7,742 bases of DNA from Lachnospiraceae bacterium (GTDB taxonomy: Bacteria; Bacillota; Clostridia; Lachnospirales; Lachnospiraceae). The notes under the pieces are model-generated. The model had not been told where the DNA came from and did no database searches. It was given only the letters and a program-made list of their open reading frames with translations. The translations under genes and the position numbers were made by a program. Location of the stretch: NCBI GenBank assembly GCA_003488445.1, contig DNLO01000220.1:1-7742 (forward strand). The letters run 5' to 3'. Of this stretch, positions 6,008 through 7,742 are shown in pieces; the first letter of the stretch is position 1, and the number at the start of each line of letters is the position of its first letter.

Positions 6008-7742
6008 TGACAAGGGATGAGTTCAGGAAACTCACATCCGGGGGAGTGATCCTGCTTGACGGGGCGACGGGCACCAATCTTCAGAAGAAGGGACTGGTGA
6101 ACGGTGTCTGTCCCGACGAGTGGGTGCTCGAACACCCGGATGTCATAAAAGAGCTGCAGAGAGCATATCTGGAGGCGGGGAGCAGGATACTGTACTCGCC
6201 TACTTTTTCGTGTAACAAAGTAAAGCTTGATGAATTCGGGCTTTATGACAGGATAGCCGGGATGAATAAGGCCCTTGTAGGTCTTTCGAGATCCGTTACG
6301 GAAGAGTTTGCGAAGGATCATCCGGATGCTCCTGCCTGCTATGTCGCGGGCAATATCTCGATGACGGGCATACAGGTGGAGCCTGTAGGTCCCATGGGCT
6401 TTGAGGAGCTGGTGGATATCTACAAGGAGCAGATAGGATATTTAAGAGACGGCGGTGCCGATCTCATAGTCGTAGAGACCATGATGAGCCTTCAGGAGAC
6501 AAGGGCTGCCGTCATAGCCTGCAGGGAGGTATGCGACCTTCCGATCATGGCTACGATGACATTTGAAGCAGACGGCAGGACATTGTACGGTACAGATCCC
6601 GTCACTGCGCTAATCACCTTGCAGGCTCTGGGAGCTGATGCCTTCGGAGCCAACTGCTCCACGGGTCCGGACAAGATGATACCCATCATAGAGAAACTCG
6701 CTGAAAGAGCCGAGATCCCCATTATCTGCAAGCCCAATGCGGGTCTTCCGAAGCTCGCTGATGACGGCAGTACTGTTTACGACATGCTTCCCGAAGACTT
6801 CGGGGCAGGTCTTGAAAAGATAATCAATGCCGGAGCGGGCATAGTGGGAGGATGCTGCGGCTCGGCACCGGAATATATCGCTGCGATACCGAAGGGCATG
6901 AAGCCCGGGGTAAGGGATGTGGTAAAGAGGCGGAGACTGTCTTCCGAGAGAAAGAGCCTTGAGTTCGATCTGGACGGCAGATTCCATATCATCGGAGAAA
7001 GGATCAATCCCACAGGCAAGAAGAAGCTTCAGGCAGAGCTTCGGGAGGGCTCCTTTGATCTGGTGACTTCCTTTGCGGAGGAGCAGGAGGAAAAGGGAGC
7101 GGACATACTGGATATCAATATGGGCATGAGCGGTGTGGACGAGAAAGAGATGATGCTCAGGGCCATAGATACCGTGACACAGGTCACATCACTCCCTCTC
7201 TGTATAGATACGAGCTATCCGGAGATAATGGAGGCAGCGCTTCGAAGGTACCCCGGACGGGCACTCATCAATTCCATATCTGCAGAGTCCGACCGCTGTG
7301 ACCGTATGCTTGAGACAGCAAGGAAATACGGAGCGATGTTTATCCTCCTTCCCGTGGGGGATGAGGGTCTCCCCAAGGATATGGAGGAGAAGAAGAGGAA
7401 TATAGATATCGTACTGGAGAAGGCCTTTGCAAAAGGCTTCACCAAAGAAGACATCATAGTGGACGGGCTCGTGGGCACAGTCGGTGCCATCAAGGAGGCC
7501 GCTATTGAGACTCTGGCGACCATAGAGTACTGCCACAGCATGGGACTTGCGACCACCTGCGGCCTGTCAAACATATCCTTCGGTCTGCCGGAGCGGATAA
7601 ACGTCAATTCGGCTTTTCTTTCGATGGCGATAAAATCACACCTCACTTCTGCGATAATGAATCCCAATCAGGATGTGATGGTAAGGACGGCGCTCTCAGC
7701 CGATCTTCTGATGAACCATCCCGAAGCGGATATAAGGTACAT
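6007..7742 (+). CDS. metH: Cobalamin-dependent methionine synthase, N-terminal modules (3' end outside window)
   Basis: MetH transfers a methyl group from 5-methyltetrahydrofolate through cobalamin to homocysteine, making methionine. The frame stays open to the window end, giving 578 codons without a stop. Residues about 1-300 are the homocysteine-binding barrel: LLDGATGTNLQKKG at the start, and the zinc ligands Cys217 (GANCS) and Cys283-Cys284 (GGCCGS). Residues from about 320 are the pterin (folate) binding barrel: IIGERINPTGKKK (328-340), ADILDINMG (365-373), INSISAE, and GLSNISFGLP (519-528). The cobalamin-binding and any reactivation domain would follow beyond the window, so I cannot tell whether this is a short form. 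ATG 6007 overlaps the upstream stop by 1 nt; GGAGAG at 5990-5995 is a rather distant SD (11 nt), so coupling is likely. The Hcy-plus-pterin order separates it from homocysteine methyltransferases fused to MTHFR. Confidence 0.95.
   Translation, partial: MTRDEFRKLTSGGVILLDGATGTNLQKKGLVNGVCPDEWVLEHPDVIKELQRAYLEAGSRILYSPTFSCNKVKLDEFGLYDRIAGMNKALVGLSRSVTEEFAKDHPDAPACYVAGNISMTGIQVEPVGPMGFEELVDIYKEQIGYLRDGGADLIVVETMMSLQETRAAVIACREVCDLPIMATMTFEADGRTLYGTDPVTALITLQALGADAFGANCSTGPDKMIPIIEKLAERAEIPIICKPNAGLPKLADDGSTVYDMLPEDFGAGLEKIINAGAGIVGGCCGSAPEYIAAIPKGMKPGVRDVVKRRRLSSERKSLEFDLDGRFHIIGERINPTGKKKLQAELREGSFDLVTSFAEEQEEKGADILDINMGMSGVDEKEMMLRAIDTVTQVTSLPLCIDTSYPEIMEAALRRYPGRALINSISAESDRCDRMLETARKYGAMFILLPVGDEGLPKDMEEKKRNIDIVLEKAFAKGFTKEDIIVDGLVGTVGAIKEAAIETLATIEYCHSMGLATTCGLSNISFGLPERINVNSAFLSMAIKSHLTSAIMNPNQDVMVRTALSADLLMNHPEADIRY

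Noticed and set aside
1..7742. CRISPR arrays, tRNA or rRNA genes, insertion sequences and phage genes
   Set aside because: Searched by eye on both strands; no spaced direct repeats, cloverleaf or conserved rRNA stretches, transposase or integrase motifs were seen. The TraX protein alone is not evidence of a conjugative element.

Overview
This window looks like ordinary chromosome from an anaerobic Clostridia-type Firmicute, possibly Lachnospiraceae or a neighbouring family. The grounds are strong purine-rich Shine-Dalgarno sites (AAGGAG, GGAGG), a rubrerythrin for oxidative stress, a TraX-family protein of the Firmicutes type, DUF5662, and a cobalamin-type MetH. Base composition looks mid-GC, yet arginine is mostly AGA/AGG and isoleucine often ATA, in all genes alike. 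Nothing points to a recent insertion: I see no transposase, integrase, phage gene, tRNA, rRNA or CRISPR array. Taxonomy is an inference from these traits only.

Left unit, + strand, 1-2529: five closely packed genes. They are the C-terminal part of a TraX-family membrane protein, a DUF5662 protein, a HypA-type nickel metallochaperone that overlaps DUF5662 by 8 nt, a PaaI-type hotdog thioesterase and a Nudix hydrolase of the ADP-ribose pyrophosphatase kind. The spacing suggests one transcript, but the functions do not form an obvious pathway.

Middle, - strand, 2578-3132: a single rubrerythrin gene, convergent with the Nudix gene. Between them lies a perfect 26-nt palindrome whose T-tract is on the - strand, so it is chiefly the rubrerythrin terminator. 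The 172-nt region upstream (3133-3304) is shared with divergent aroC. It holds a plausible extended -10 promoter for rubrerythrin and a 14-nt inverted repeat that could be an operator.

Right unit, + strand, 3305-7742: aroC (chorismate synthase), a lactonase-family beta-propeller protein, a membrane-anchored bacterial PH-domain protein, and the first 578 codons of metH, which runs off the window. Junctions are tight (11-nt overlap, 17-nt gap, 1-nt overlap), so translational coupling is likely. AroC makes chorismate and MetH makes methionine; the two genes between them have no evident link to either pathway.

I did not find a clear new biological system. The items most worth a second look are the lone HypA coupled to DUF5662, the beta-propeller protein that appears to lack usual lactonase residues, the acidic calcium-loop-like tail on the PH protein, and the palindrome upstream of rubrerythrin.
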